NCBI GenBank assembly: GCA_902500775.1
Contig: CABVRZ010000001.1
Location: forward strand, 268,273-332,272
Length of the DNA stretch: 64,000 bases
Source of the DNA: an uncultured Nitrospira sp.
GTDB lineage: Bacteria > Nitrospirota > Nitrospiria > Nitrospirales > Nitrospiraceae
Direction: 5' to 3'
The position numbers and the translations under genes are program-made. The notes under the pieces were generated by a model. It was not told the DNA's origin and did not search any database. It worked only from the letters and a program-made list of their open reading frames with translations. Positions within the stretch are counted from its first letter, which is position 1. Every line of letters starts with the position of its first letter. Positions 18,103 to 26,546 of this stretch are shown in pieces.

Positions 18103-19604
18103 ACGACTAGACCGTTCAGGTCTGCAGGACGCATAACTAAATCTCTGAAATAATAATTTTCATCCCAGTCCTTCCGTAGAATCAATGCCCCGTTCTCGAA
18201 GCTAGACTTTCGTACATCATCAAAACTGATCTGCTCTAAAATCTTTGACGGTGGTTTCCTCCCCCAGATCGGCTTTTTCTTAGAATGCGCGATGTAGGTT
18301 GCCATCCAATCCAAAATGTCATCCCCTGAGCCTGAAGCAGGACCATAGGGACCGTTATCTACAGGCTTCCAACCACTAGTCTTCTCCGCAAATGCGGCCA
18401 TAAGATGTTTACTTCCTCGCGCCGATTCGTACAGTTTTATGGCAGCTTCTCTAAGTAAGATAAAGTCGCCGCTAATAACTTCCATTGGCGGTGGAGCACC
18501 ATCATCTGGTTGTTGATCCTTCTCTTTCCATTCGACTGCTGCAGTCTTTATGAGTAGTGGTTGCTCAATAGCACCATTGTCAGTTTGGGAAAACCTGATG
18601 TCAGAGATTGGTCCTTTAATAAATTCGATCAATCGACCCATATCTCGATGAAAGTCAGGATCTGCACGTACAACAATCGCGTTACGATAGGACAGATTTT
18701 GAATACTAGCAGGAAGCCGCTGTGCTTCTGGCATTTTGGCATCCCTGACAAGCACGGGAATCAATGGAATATCACGCTTTAGTGCTGACTCCACCTCAAT
18801 CCGAACAAAATCGCTTGAGTCATCGAGATGGGACTTACCTTTGCTCCCTCGCTTTTTTATCCACGCTGGTCCGATAATAGCGAGAAAAATGTCGCACCGA
18901 GCCACCTGCTCATCGAGATGGATGCGAAAGTCAGCGCCCGGAGGAATCTGGTCTACATCCAAGAAGACCTCTTCTCGACCGAATTGCTCAATGAGTCGGT
19001 CATAGATGCGACCCGTCACATCGGCACTATCCTCTCGGCGATAAGGGATAAAGATCTTATTTGATGTTCGAGTACTCACCGCTACCACACGATCGCTATG
19101 TGACATAAAGGTCGCTCTTGGCGTGCCAAGTTGCAGGGTACTATCTGTCTCGCTTCCCCTTTTTTGCTTCAGTTGATCAACCTCTGTTTTCATCTCAGCT
19201 GTTCGGCGATCCATTTCTTTTTTTAGGTTCATGACTGAGGCGACACGAGCTAGTACTTCCTCAACATTGACAGGTTTATTGATGTAATGCGCGACGCCAG
19301 CTGAGAAGGCCTCCTTTAGATTATCGAGATCCTTCTTGGCCGTCACCATGATAATGGGAATATCGCGTAGCTTGACCTGCCCTTTGATGAGACGGCATGC
19401 CTCCACGCCATCGATGTCTGGCATCAGCGCGTCCATTATGATTAAGTCGACTTGGATCGATAATTTGGTACCACCTGGGCTCAATATTGCAAGCGCGGCT
19501 TTGGCAGAATCCGCTTCAAAAATTTGCTCGTAACCAGCTTTGGTCAGGATAGACCGAAGGAAGTGCCGCTGGTCAGGAGAGTCATCTACGATAAGGATCG
19601 CCAT
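18066..19604 (-). CDS. response regulator receiver-TIR domain fusion protein
   Basis: 512 residues. Residues 1-125 are a CheY-like receiver: acidic pair D7-D8, phospho-acceptor D58 (LIIMDALMPDIDG), T88 and K110 (INKPVN). A charged helix (126-155, likely coiled coil) leads to a bacterial TIR domain (about 182-330): KIFIPYRREDSADVTGRIYD, VFLDVDQIPPGADF, DIFLAIIGPAWI and DFVRIEVESAL. E270 in the last segment aligns with the catalytic glutamate of NAD-cleaving TIR enzymes. Residues 345-512 form a third region I do not recognise (GFILLREAAIKLYESA-like helix, WGRKPPSKILEQI). No histidine kinase is adjacent. Phosphorylation may gate TIR NADase activity or oligomerisation; this is inference. Confidence 0.88.
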   Translation of the reverse strand: MAILIVDDSPDQRHFLRSILTKAGYEQIFEADSAKAALAILSPGGTKLSIQVDLIIMDALMPDIDGVEACRLIKGQVKLRDIPIIMVTAKKDLDNLKEAFSAGVAHYINKPVNVEEVLARVASVMNLKKEMDRRTAEMKTEVDQLKQKRGSETDSTLQLGTPRATFMSHSDRVVAVSTRTSNKIFIPYRREDSADVTGRIYDRLIEQFGREEVFLDVDQIPPGADFRIHLDEQVARCDIFLAIIGPAWIKKRGSKGKSHLDDSSDFVRIEVESALKRDIPLIPVLVRDAKMPEAQRLPASIQNLSYRNAIVVRADPDFHRDMGRLIEFIKGPISDIRFSQTDNGAIEQPLLIKTAAVEWKEKDQQPDDGAPPPMEVISGDFILLREAAIKLYESARGSKHLMAAFAEKTSGWKPVDNGPYGPASGSGDDILDWMATYIAHSKKKPIWGRKPPSKILEQISFDDVRKSSFENGALILRKDWDENYYFRDLVMRPADLNGLVVEAEVESAFHDP

Positions 19605-19713
19605 AGCATTCTTGACAGCTGAGAAACGCTACACAGTTCACGGTTATGCTATATGTCTTTTTGCTCTCACTCAGAGCAATAACATGGATATTTATTTGAA
19701 TATCGGTTTTGAC

Positions 19714-19839
19714 TCATTGGTAGCCATGCGCCGCCAGCGCATAGCCCCCGATCAGAAAATAGTCGACGTGATGGTGATTGAGAGACCGTAGGAGGGTTTT
19801 GAGATCGTCGAGCGTCGCAGGTCGGCTGTATTCTTCCAT
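19714..19839 (-). pseudogene. truncated nucleotidyltransferase (N-terminal 41 codons)
   Basis: From the ATG at 19839 the minus strand reads MEEYSRPATLDDLKTLLRSL and ends in HHVDYFLIGGYALAAHGYQ, then TGA (19716-19714). The segment LIGGYALAAHG is the nucleotide-binding glycine motif of small nucleotidyltransferases (MNT/AbiEii-like fold). The metal-binding aspartates that should follow (TTDIDLLV type) are absent after the stop, so the gene is cut. Its ATG overlaps the TGA of the upstream small gene, so the two formed an operon. The break lies about 110 bases from the start of the REC-TIR gene. A 7-bp hairpin (19661-19679) fills part of that space. Confidence 0.65.
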
Positions 19840-20060
19840 CACGCTCGCTCAGCGGCCAATCGTCCCATGCCTTTCGCCAAGCAGTTTTCTTGTTGTCTAT
19901 TCGCGTCCGCATGCGATCGAAAACGGTACACCCCTTTCGAGATAAACGTACTTTTGGCCAAATGTGCAATCGTCTCACTAAAGCGAGCCCCTTCTGCCAA
20001 CAAGGTTCCATCGCCCTGCCTGGCAATCGGTCGCTCATCTCTGTGTCCAACTGTGATCAT
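19839..20060 (-). CDS. small conserved protein paired with the truncated nucleotidyltransferase
   Basis: 73 residues from the ATG at 20060 (MITVGHRDERPIARQGDG), with AGAGAGG directly upstream. The body GARFSETIAHLAKSTFISKG and YRFRSHADANRQQENCLAKG ends in LAAERA. I take it as real because its stop overlaps the start of the nucleotidyltransferase (TGATG), a typical coupled pair, and the sequence looks like small partner proteins found beside such enzymes. A role as the antitoxin of a former toxin-antitoxin pair is possible but not shown. A longer open frame extends upstream to 20384, antisense to the next gene, and is not used. Confidence 0.55.
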   Translation of the reverse strand: MITVGHRDERPIARQGDGTLLAEGARFSETIAHLAKSTFISKGVYRFRSHADANRQQENCLAKGMGRLAAERA

Positions 20061-20282
20061 CCTCTCTACTCTACCTGAGGTGTGAAAAGGGGGCAAGCTG
20101 TACCGCCTCGATCGCCCAAGCGGCGCGCAGCCGTTGCCAATATCCATATGAACGTGACTGGCATCTTGTGATACCCCGTTTTGCCAACGCCCCATCGAGC
20201 CCTCTCTGTATTGCCTCTCCTCACCCCCGCCCTTTAGGATGGCGCTCGGAACATACTCACCACCTTCACCGGGACGATTCGC

Positions 20283-20927
20283 ATGGACGCAAGCTTTTGG
20301 CACAACCGCTGGCAGACGAACCAAACTGGGTGGCACGAGCGCGCAGTTAATCCACTGCTGATCGCCCATTTCCCTTCCTTGCACCTACAGCCTGGCGGGC
20401 GTGTCTTCGTGCCGTTCTGTGGTAAGTCGCTTGATCTTGGCTGGCTTTTGTCTCAGGGCTATGCGGTCGCCGGGGCTGAGCTGAGTGAACTGGCTGTGAC
20501 GCAGCTCTTTGCCGAGCTGGGAATGGAACCGACCATCTCAGAAGTTGGAAAACATAAAATCTTTCAGGGAGAGAGAGTCGACATTTACGTGGGCGATCTC
20601 TTTGACCTGTCTCACGAGGTCCTCGGCCCTGTTGATGCAGTGTATGACCGGGCCGCATTGGTCGCACTACCGGAAGCCATGCGGATCCAATACACCACCC
20701 ATCTCAAATCCCTTACGGCATTAGCACCCCAGCTGGTCATCGGCTATGAGTACGACCAGACCGTCGTACCAGGCCCTCCGTTTTCCGTCACGGCCGATGA
20801 GCTCCATCGCCGTTACGGCGACAGCTACGCCCTCACACCGCTAGCACGTCTAGACGTCCCTGGCGGGCTCAAGGGCAAATGCCCTGCGACAGAACATGTC
20901 TGGAAGTTAGAAAACCAGCAGGGCTAG
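20283..20927 (+). CDS. tpm: thiopurine S-methyltransferase family protein
   Basis: 214 residues starting MDASFWHNRWQTNQTGWHER, which is the characteristic N-terminus of bacterial TPMT. The SAM-binding segment GGRVFVPFCGKSLDLGWLLS and the following GAELSELAVTQLF, then VDAVYDRAALVALPEAMR, are intact. Bacterial members methylate thiopurines and also selenium and tellurium compounds. It stands alone on the plus strand, between the nucleotidyltransferase remnant and the HEPN/MNT pair. The 222 bases upstream contain nothing I can support. Confidence 0.92.
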   Translation: MDASFWHNRWQTNQTGWHERAVNPLLIAHFPSLHLQPGGRVFVPFCGKSLDLGWLLSQGYAVAGAELSELAVTQLFAELGMEPTISEVGKHKIFQGERVDIYVGDLFDLSHEVLGPVDAVYDRAALVALPEAMRIQYTTHLKSLTALAPQLVIGYEYDQTVVPGPPFSVTADELHRRYGDSYALTPLARLDVPGGLKGKCPATEHVWKLENQQG

Positions 20928-20954
20928 TCCAGAAAACAGAACCTTCGCTGTCGA

Positions 20955-21041
20955 CTAGACATTAAATCTAAAGTAGACGATGTCCGCTTCTTTGATGATG
21001 TAGCCCTTACCCTCCAGCAAAAAATCATCTTTGCTTAACCG
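20955..21041 (-). pseudogene. displaced, diverged 3' end of ychF
   Basis: On the minus strand, directly after the HEPN stop codon and in the same frame, the sequence encodes KDDFLLEGKGYIIKEADI and then VYFRFNV-stop. The end of the intact ychF at 21839 encodes GKDYVIKEADIVYFRFNV. The shared 18 residues differ at two, while the DNA matches at about 51 of 63 bases. The differences are therefore mostly silent, so this is a 3' end from a different ychF allele rather than a recent local duplication. Confidence 0.8.
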
Positions 21042-21422
21042 TTATTCTGCTGAAAGATACGTGCGGGCAGTCTGAAGAAACTCTTGCGCCTGTTGAATCA
21101 CTCGATCAGCGTCTTCGGTGGTCAAACTGACTTCCACTCCATAATCCCCGAGTATCCGTTGATCATAGGCGTCCAACAGCCACCGATGGAACTTGGGATC
21201 GAGCACTCCTCCTTTGGCAAAATGCTCGCCGAAGGCTGCATGAACGCTACCATGCTTTCGGAAGCGCAACCCCTTCCCGATCAACAAGGCTTCAGCAACG
21301 TACAACATGGCATAGTATGCCCGTCCGATTGCAAAGTCTGCCTCCCCATCCTTTAGGAGAACCTCCGCGGCATGAATAGCCCGTTTCCCTTTATCGAGTA
21401 GTGCCCTGGCGGGATCATTCAT
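21042..21422 (-). CDS. HEPN domain toxin of a HEPN/MNT pair
   Basis: 126 residues, helical, with the HEPN core FAIGRAYYAMLYVAEALLIG and then GLRFRKHGSVHAAFGEHFAK. R55 and H61 could supply the R-x4-6-H ribonuclease motif of HEPN proteins. The ATG overlaps the stop of the MNT gene by four bases. In type VII HEPN/MNT systems the HEPN protein is the toxin and the MNT partner silences it, in characterised cases by adding AMP to a tyrosine. It lies directly before the ychF 3' remnant, so it was probably imported with it. Confidence 0.85.
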   Translation of the reverse strand: MNDPARALLDKGKRAIHAAEVLLKDGEADFAIGRAYYAMLYVAEALLIGKGLRFRKHGSVHAAFGEHFAKGGVLDPKFHRWLLDAYDQRILGDYGVEVSLTTEDADRVIQQAQEFLQTARTYLSAE

Positions 21423-21739
21423 GCCGGAATCGCTTCTTCGCGAACATTGACTAAGAATGGTGTGTACCGATCAGTCCAATCCTGTTGTGTGACAAACACC
21501 CGACTGATACTCACCCCAAACTGGAGTGACAGCTGGGAGATGAGTACTCCCGTCACAGACACTTCATGCCCATACTGTTCAACCCGATCAAGCACCACGA
21601 GCACATCAACGTCGGACTCAGCATCAGCCTCATTTCGTGCATGGGACCCGAACAAATAGAGCCCTCTTAAGCGGATGCCGTAGATCGTCGACAGTCCAGT
21701 GCGCAGTTCTTTCAGTAGATGGTGTATAGAGCCGACCAT
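21419..21739 (-). CDS. MNT-type nucleotidyltransferase antitoxin of a HEPN/MNT pair
   Basis: 106 residues with the minimal nucleotidyltransferase motif GSHARNEADAESDVDVLV (31-48), where GS and the D43-x-D45 pair bind nucleotide and metal. This is the antitoxin partner of the downstream HEPN gene. The length is typical. GGGGG before the ATG may serve as the ribosome binding site. A 14-bp palindrome (21758-21771) lies just upstream and could be the operator. Confidence 0.87.
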   Translation of the reverse strand: MVGSIHHLLKELRTGLSTIYGIRLRGLYLFGSHARNEADAESDVDVLVVLDRVEQYGHEVSVTGVLISQLSLQFGVSISRVFVTQQDWTDRYTPFLVNVREEAIPA

Positions 21740-21757
21740 ATCGAACCCCCGAGTGAA

Positions 21758-21771
21758 ACCATTGAAATGGT
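21758..21771. promoter_or_regulatory. palindrome upstream of the HEPN/MNT operon
   Basis: ACCATTGAAATGGT has perfect 6-bp arms with a 2-base centre, 19 bases before the MNT start. Toxin-antitoxin operons are commonly self-repressed at such sites. No clear promoter boxes were found beside it. Confidence 0.35.
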
Positions 21772-21838
21772 ACGATGAAGAGAGACGGATAGCAAGACAA
21801 GCGATGGAAACAATACGGCAAGAGATTGTTAATGGTAG

Positions 21839-22930
21839 CTACACGTTAAACCTGAAATATACGATGTCCGCCTCTTTGATGACGTAGTCTTTACCTTCGA
21901 GACGGAAGAGACCTTTCTCCTTCACCTTGGCTTCCGATCCGCAAGCCAGCAGATCATCGTAGTGATAGACCTCAGCGCGGATAAAGCCACGCTCCATGTC
22001 GGAGTGAATCTTGCCCGCCGCTTGTGGAGCCTTGGTGTTTCTGGGGATCGGCCAGGCGCGTGATTCGGTCTCACCGGCGGTGAAAAATGTCACCAGATCC
22101 AGCAAGCTGTAGGCTTCGCGCGTGAGTCTGACGAGTCCTGACTCAGTCAATCCCATTTCACTCAGGAAGTCCGCCCGTTCACTTTCGGGTAACGACGAGA
22201 GCTCCGCTTCCAGTTGTCCACAGATCGTAACAACTCTTGCCCCACGCTTGGCGGCAAAGTCTCTCACTGTCTGGACCATGGCTTCATCCGCATTCTTTCC
22301 TTCAGACACATTAGCGACAAACAGCACCGGCTTTGACGAAAGCAACTGGCATTCTGTGAGAATCGCCCGTTCCTCTGCTGCGTATTCCCGATTGCCCAAC
22401 CACTCCCCCTTGTCGAGCATGCTGATGAGCTTGGCAAGAAACTCCACTTCGAAGGCAGCTTTCTTATCTCCTGCCCGTACTTTCTTTTCGGTCTTCTGCT
22501 TTCGCCGATCGAGTGTCTCCAGATCGGACAACATCAATTCAGTTTCGATCACCCCGATGTCACGGAGCGGATCGACGCCGCCGCTGACATGCACCACCTC
22601 AGTTCCCTGAAAACAACGGACCACATGTAACAACGCATCGACTTCACGGATATGGCCGAGAAATTGATTCCCGAGTCCTTCGCCTTTACTGGCCCCTTCG
22701 ACCAACCCGGCGATGTCTCGCACTTCCAGCGTGCTGTAGGTGGTTTTCTTCGAGGCGAAGATCTCCGTCAATTTGACAAGACGAGGATCAGGCACCAGCG
22801 CCACACCGGTATTGGGATCCACCGTGGCAAATGGATAGTTCGCCGCCAGCGCCCCTCCACCGGTGAGTGCGTTGAAAACAGTCGTCTTACCGACGTTCGG
22901 AAGCCCGATCATGCCGCAACAAAGACCCAT
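21839..22930 (-). CDS. ychF: redox-regulated ATPase YchF (Obg-like)
   Basis: 363 residues. The P-loop GLPNVGKTT (9-17) begins the G domain, followed by DPNTG, DIAGLVEGASKGEGLGNQFL and the coiled-coil insertion (VIETELMLSDLETLDRRKQK). The C-terminal TGS domain ends GKDYVIKEADIVYFRFNV. YchF binds ribosomes and prefers ATP. The gene is intact although the DNA after its stop has been replaced by the HEPN/MNT module. It commonly sits beside pth, as here (135-base gap). Confidence 0.97.
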   Translation of the reverse strand: MGLCCGMIGLPNVGKTTVFNALTGGGALAANYPFATVDPNTGVALVPDPRLVKLTEIFASKKTTYSTLEVRDIAGLVEGASKGEGLGNQFLGHIREVDALLHVVRCFQGTEVVHVSGGVDPLRDIGVIETELMLSDLETLDRRKQKTEKKVRAGDKKAAFEVEFLAKLISMLDKGEWLGNREYAAEERAILTECQLLSSKPVLFVANVSEGKNADEAMVQTVRDFAAKRGARVVTICGQLEAELSSLPESERADFLSEMGLTESGLVRLTREAYSLLDLVTFFTAGETESRAWPIPRNTKAPQAAGKIHSDMERGFIRAEVYHYDDLLACGSEAKVKEKGLFRLEGKDYVIKEADIVYFRFNV

Positions 22931-23065
22931 GTTCTTTCCTTATCCTTTTATACACTCTGTACGAAGGCGAGCAGCGGGGCTGACCTCACTGTACGCATCC
23001 ACCGATGCACCGCCCTTAGTTTCATCGTTCGATCAATTCTTGCGTGCGTGGTGAGCAAGCACAGG

Positions 23066-23656
23066 TCAGTCCGGCTGCTCTCCTCCCTCCACTCGCTCTC
23101 TGACATTGAACTGATTCATCGCAACTTCTGGCCCACGATGGATCAAACATTCCAGCGCATCGACGGCCCGTTCCAGACAAGACTCAAAGACCACCCGTTC
23201 GTCTTTCGTAACTGGTTCTAATACATAGTCCGCTGAATCTTGACCTGGTGCAGGCCGACCGACTCCGATCTTTATTCTGATGAATTGTGGGGTTCCCAGA
23301 GCCTCAATGAGGGATTTGATCCCGTTATGTCCCCCGTAGCCTCCTGAAAGTTTGATCCGCAGTCGGCCCGGCTCTAAATCGAGATCGTCATGGACGACGA
23401 TAAGCTCACGAGGAGTAATGGAGAACTCTCTCAGGAGACCTTTCACGGGAGGACCGGAACAGTTCATCCAGTCGAGGAGACCGGCCAACTCGATCAATTC
23501 TCGTCCAAGTCGCCCAGAACCTCGCTGTCCGATACCGCGCGGTGAGAGCCGGATCGACCATCGAGCGGCAGCCCGCTCGATGGCCCACATCCCGACATTG
23601 TGACGGGTCTGGGCATAGGCCTTTCCCGGATTGCCCAGTCCAACAAGCAGACGCAA
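23066..23656 (-). CDS. pth: peptidyl-tRNA hydrolase
   Basis: Pth frees tRNA from peptidyl-tRNA dropped by ribosomes. The N-terminus MRLLVGLGNPGKAYAQTRHN holds Asn9 and the catalytic His19. HDDLDLEPG holds the conserved Asp90 and GGHNGIKS the conserved Asn111. The 196-residue length is normal. It starts two bases after the L25 stop, the common L25-pth-ychF order. Confidence 0.97.
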   Translation of the reverse strand: MRLLVGLGNPGKAYAQTRHNVGMWAIERAAARWSIRLSPRGIGQRGSGRLGRELIELAGLLDWMNCSGPPVKGLLREFSITPRELIVVHDDLDLEPGRLRIKLSGGYGGHNGIKSLIEALGTPQFIRIKIGVGRPAPGQDSADYVLEPVTKDERVVFESCLERAVDALECLIHRGPEVAMNQFNVRERVEGGEQPD

Positions 23657-23658
23657 CG

Positions 23659-24438
23659 TTACTTCTTCTTTTCAGCTTCTTTCTTCTCGGCTTTGGGCGC
23701 GGCAGCCGCGTCTTTCTTGTCTCCGCCCTTGGCGTCAGCAGCAGGCGCTGCCGCCCCTGCCTTGGCGGGCTCGGCCCCAGCTCCTTCAGCTCCAGCCTCT
23801 TTGCCTTTCGCCAGGACTTCCGGTTCACCTGCAGCACCTGCACCACTGGTCAGCAAGGCCTCGAGCTTCGCATCAGACATCGGCGCCGCGACACTGACAA
23901 CCATCTGGTCAGGCTCATCTAAGAAACGGACTCCGTCACGCGCCCCAATTTCCTTCACATGGATACCGCTCCCAATGGTCAAGGCTGACGCATCCACTTC
24001 GATGTGATCAGGCAATGCAGCGGGCAAACATTCGACGTGTATGTCGCGCATGTTGTGGTGCAACACACCGCCTTCCTTCACTCCAGCGGGAATGCTGCCG
24101 ATGACCTTGACCGGCACTTTGACTCGAATCGGTTTACTCATGGAAATTTCAAAGAGATCGGCATGCAACAACGCTCCCGTCACCGGATCTACTTGATAGT
24201 CTCGCAAGAGTGCGGTACGGCTCGGCTTGGACTTGGCCCCACTGACCGTCAGTGAAATCAGCGCGGTGCTGCCCGCGTGGGACTTCAGAATCTTGACCAA
24301 CTCATCGGGGTTGGCGGTCAGCGAGAGACACTCACCCTGGCCGTACAACACCGCCGGAATTTTCCCGGCCCGTCGCATCGACCGTGCCGCTCCCTTACCC
24401 GCTTGTTCTCTCACCGCTACTGTCAAATCGAATTTCAT
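23659..24438 (-). CDS. rplY: 50S ribosomal protein L25 (CTC/TL5 type)
   Basis: 259 residues from the ATG at 24438, which follows GGAGGAG by five bases; an upstream in-frame start would include that site. Residues 1-90 are the 5S rRNA-binding L25 domain (GKGAARSMRRAGKIPAVLYG), and the rest to about 190 is the TL5 beta domain (GVKEGGVLHHNMRDIHVECL). The last 60 residues are a low-complexity Ala/Lys/Glu tail (AAAAPKAEKKEAEKKK). Such tails are common in CTC-type L25. Confidence 0.95.
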   Translation of the reverse strand: MKFDLTVAVREQAGKGAARSMRRAGKIPAVLYGQGECLSLTANPDELVKILKSHAGSTALISLTVSGAKSKPSRTALLRDYQVDPVTGALLHADLFEISMSKPIRVKVPVKVIGSIPAGVKEGGVLHHNMRDIHVECLPAALPDHIEVDASALTIGSGIHVKEIGARDGVRFLDEPDQMVVSVAAPMSDAKLEALLTSGAGAAGEPEVLAKGKEAGAEGAGAEPAKAGAAAPAADAKGGDKKDAAAAPKAEKKEAEKKK

Positions 24439-24489
24439 GATTCTCCTCCGTCTCCCCAATTTCCAGCATAACGCCCCGCCCAGACCGGG

Positions 24490-25431
24490 CTAGGCAAATA
24501 ATGAACTCACCGACTCATCTTCATGAATGCGCCTGATCGCCTCGCCTAAGAGCGGTGCCACCGACAATTGATGCAACTTCGGACAAATCAACTCTTTCCC
24601 TCGTAACGGAATACTGTTAGTGATCACCACCTGAGAAAGACACGACGCCTGTAATCGTTCCAGCGCCGGCCCAGATAAGACCGCATGGGTGCAGGCGGTC
24701 ATCACCTCTCGCGCACCATGATCGAGACAAGCCTGAGCTCCCTGAACAATCGTACCTGCCGTATCGATCATGTCATCAAGAAGAAGGACTCGCTTCTCCT
24801 GCACATCCCCGATGATATTCATGATTTGGGCTTGATTGGGACCTTCTCGGCGTTTATCAATGATCGCCAGATTGGCCTGGATCCGTTTAGCGAATGCCCG
24901 GGCTCGCTCCACCCCACCGGCATCGGGAGAAACGACGACGAGGTCGGTCATTTGTTTTTTGATGATATAGTCCAGCAAGACCGGCAATGCGTACAAGTGA
25001 TCGACCGGTACGTTAAAGAACCCCTGAATTTGTCCGGCATGAAGATCCATTGAAAGCACACGATCCGCCCCGGCCGTGGTCATCAAGTCCGCGACCAACT
25101 TGGCGGTAATGGGAACACGGGGTTGATCCTTCCGATCCTGACGGGCATATCCAAAATATGGGATCACCGCCGTGATGCGATTCGCTGATGAGCGCTTCAA
25201 CGCGTCGATGATGATCAATAACTCCATCAAGGAATCGTTGACCGGCTGACAACATGACTGCACCACGAAGACATCAGCGCCCCGAACATTTTCGTCGATC
25301 TTGACACGGATCTCGCCATCGCTGAACGAAGAGACTGTCGCTTCACCCAGCTTTTGCCCGAGATACGCGCAAATCTCATGTGCAAGCGCAAGATTGGCGT
25401 TGCCAGAGAAAATTTTCAGTTCCCTGTTCAT
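24490..25431 (-). CDS. prs: ribose-phosphate pyrophosphokinase
   Basis: Makes PRPP from ribose 5-phosphate and ATP for nucleotide, His and Trp synthesis. 313 residues from the ATG at 25431, with AGGAACG upstream; an in-frame start at 25506 is less likely. Visible are [48 protein letters not shown] and the PRPP loop [13 protein letters not shown]25, pth and ychF follow. Confidence 0.97.
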   Translation of the reverse strand: MNRELKIFSGNANLALAHEICAYLGQKLGEATVSSFSDGEIRVKIDENVRGADVFVVQSCCQPVNDSLMELLIIIDALKRSSANRITAVIPYFGYARQDRKDQPRVPITAKLVADLMTTAGADRVLSMDLHAGQIQGFFNVPVDHLYALPVLLDYIIKKQMTDLVVVSPDAGGVERARAFAKRIQANLAIIDKRREGPNQAQIMNIIGDVQEKRVLLLDDMIDTAGTIVQGAQACLDHGAREVMTACTHAVLSGPALERLQASCLSQVVITNSIPLRGKELICPKLHQLSVAPLLGEAIRRIHEDESVSSLFA

Positions 25432-25577
25432 TAAGCGTTCCTGACCGACCGTCTCGTCTTTAGTGTAACGTACTGGATTCTCTAGTGGTTCTTGTGCGGG
25501 ACGCATGGCTGATCGTTATCAGCATGACACACTCGTCACAGCGCACACGACTGAGGAAACCCATCAAGGGGTGAAAC

Positions 25578-25605
25578 TGTATAAGAAATATCCGGTCGCT
25601 GTCAA
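25578..25605 (-). promoter_or_regulatory. candidate sigma70 promoter of prs
   Basis: On the minus strand TTGACA (25605-25600) is followed after 16 bases by TATACA (25583-25578), about 150 bases before the prs ATG. The 206-base gap between ispE and prs contains no tRNA, although a tRNA is often found there in other bacteria. Confidence 0.5.
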
Positions 25606-25637
25606 TAAAGGAGCGGCAGAATGTTGAAATCGGTTGG

Positions 25638-26546
25638 CTACGAGGAGGACGAGGTCTCTGCGACAAACACTTTGAACTGTGGCTCGTTCTGAAAGACGGC
25701 CTGTGCCTGACGAGCTTGCGCTTCATCACGAAATATCCCGAAAACCGTCGCCCCGCTCCCGGAGAGCAGCGCGGCATCCGCCCCATGGGCGAGCAGGCGA
25801 CGCTTGATCGCATCCAGCAGGGGATAGGCTTTAAATACCGGTACTTCGAAGTCGTTTTCTGCTGCCTCCAGTACCTGTTCCCAGGCCAACTCCGCTCCTT
25901 GTTCCAGCCTAGCATGGGAATGGGATAGGGGAACAACTCCGGCTCGTGTTGCAGAGAGCTGTTGATATGCCCACTTCGTTTCAACAGGGAAACCAGGGTT
26001 AACCAGCACGACCCAGCGAGTTCCATTGATCCACACCGGAGCCACATGCTCGCCTCGCCCGGCCACGGTCGCAGATGGCTTGAAAAAGAAGAACGACACA
26101 TCGCTCCCAAGTGTTTGACCAATCTCCGCCATCTTGTCCGACGACCATCCCAGATTGAATAATTGGTTCAGGCCGAGAATCGTCGCGGCTGCATCGCTAC
26201 TTCCACCTCCTAGCCCTGCCCCCATTGGAATCCGCTTGGTGAGGGCAATGTCTAATCCTTCCATTCTTCCACTCAGCTCCCGGACTGCCACGGCCGCACG
26301 ATAGACCAAATTAGAACGATCAGTCTTCAACGATACATCGTCACAGCGCAAGGTGATCACGGAATCGGTACCTGTCAGCGCAATGGTAATCTCGTCCTCC
26401 ACTCGAACCGTCTGCATCAGCGACCAAAGATTGTGATAGCCGTCCGGACGACGATCGAGAATACGTAACACAAGATTGATCTTGGCAGGTGCGGCAACAC
26501 GAATGGGGACAGGGGTAGAGTTCGATGCGGGAGAACAGTTAGTCAC
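25638..26546 (-). CDS. ispE: 4-(cytidine 5'-diphospho)-2-C-methyl-D-erythritol kinase
   Basis: GHMP-family kinase of the MEP isoprenoid pathway. APAKINLVLRILDRRPDGYH at the N-terminus holds the catalytic Lys, PMGAGLGGGSSDAA is the ATP loop and LSGSGATVFGIF is the C-terminal motif. 302 residues. Its start overlaps the end of pilR by eight bases. It also lies upstream of prs, a very common pairing. Confidence 0.96.
   Translation of the reverse strand: MTNCSPASNSTPVPIRVAAPAKINLVLRILDRRPDGYHNLWSLMQTVRVEDEITIALTGTDSVITLRCDDVSLKTDRSNLVYRAAVAVRELSGRMEGLDIALTKRIPMGAGLGGGSSDAAATILGLNQLFNLGWSSDKMAEIGQTLGSDVSFFFFKPSATVAGRGEHVAPVWINGTRWVVLVNPGFPVETKWAYQQLSATRAGVVPLSHSHARLEQGAELAWEQVLEAAENDFEVPVFKAYPLLDAIKRRLLAHGADAALLSGSGATVFGIFRDEAQARQAQAVFQNEPQFKVFVAETSSSS

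Noticed and set aside
18066..19604. Thoeris anti-phage system
   Set aside because: Thoeris needs a TIR protein beside a ThsA-type effector. No such partner is near, and the SIR2 remnant is about 40 kb away and broken.
19667..20050. 127-codon minus-strand frame near the nucleotidyltransferase remnant
   Set aside because: Two shorter minus-strand frames in the same place show a recognisable nucleotidyltransferase motif and a coupled start/stop. This frame shows neither.
25432..25637. tRNA between ispE and prs
   Set aside because: No cloverleaf, T-arm or CCA could be found, although a tRNA is often located there in other bacteria.
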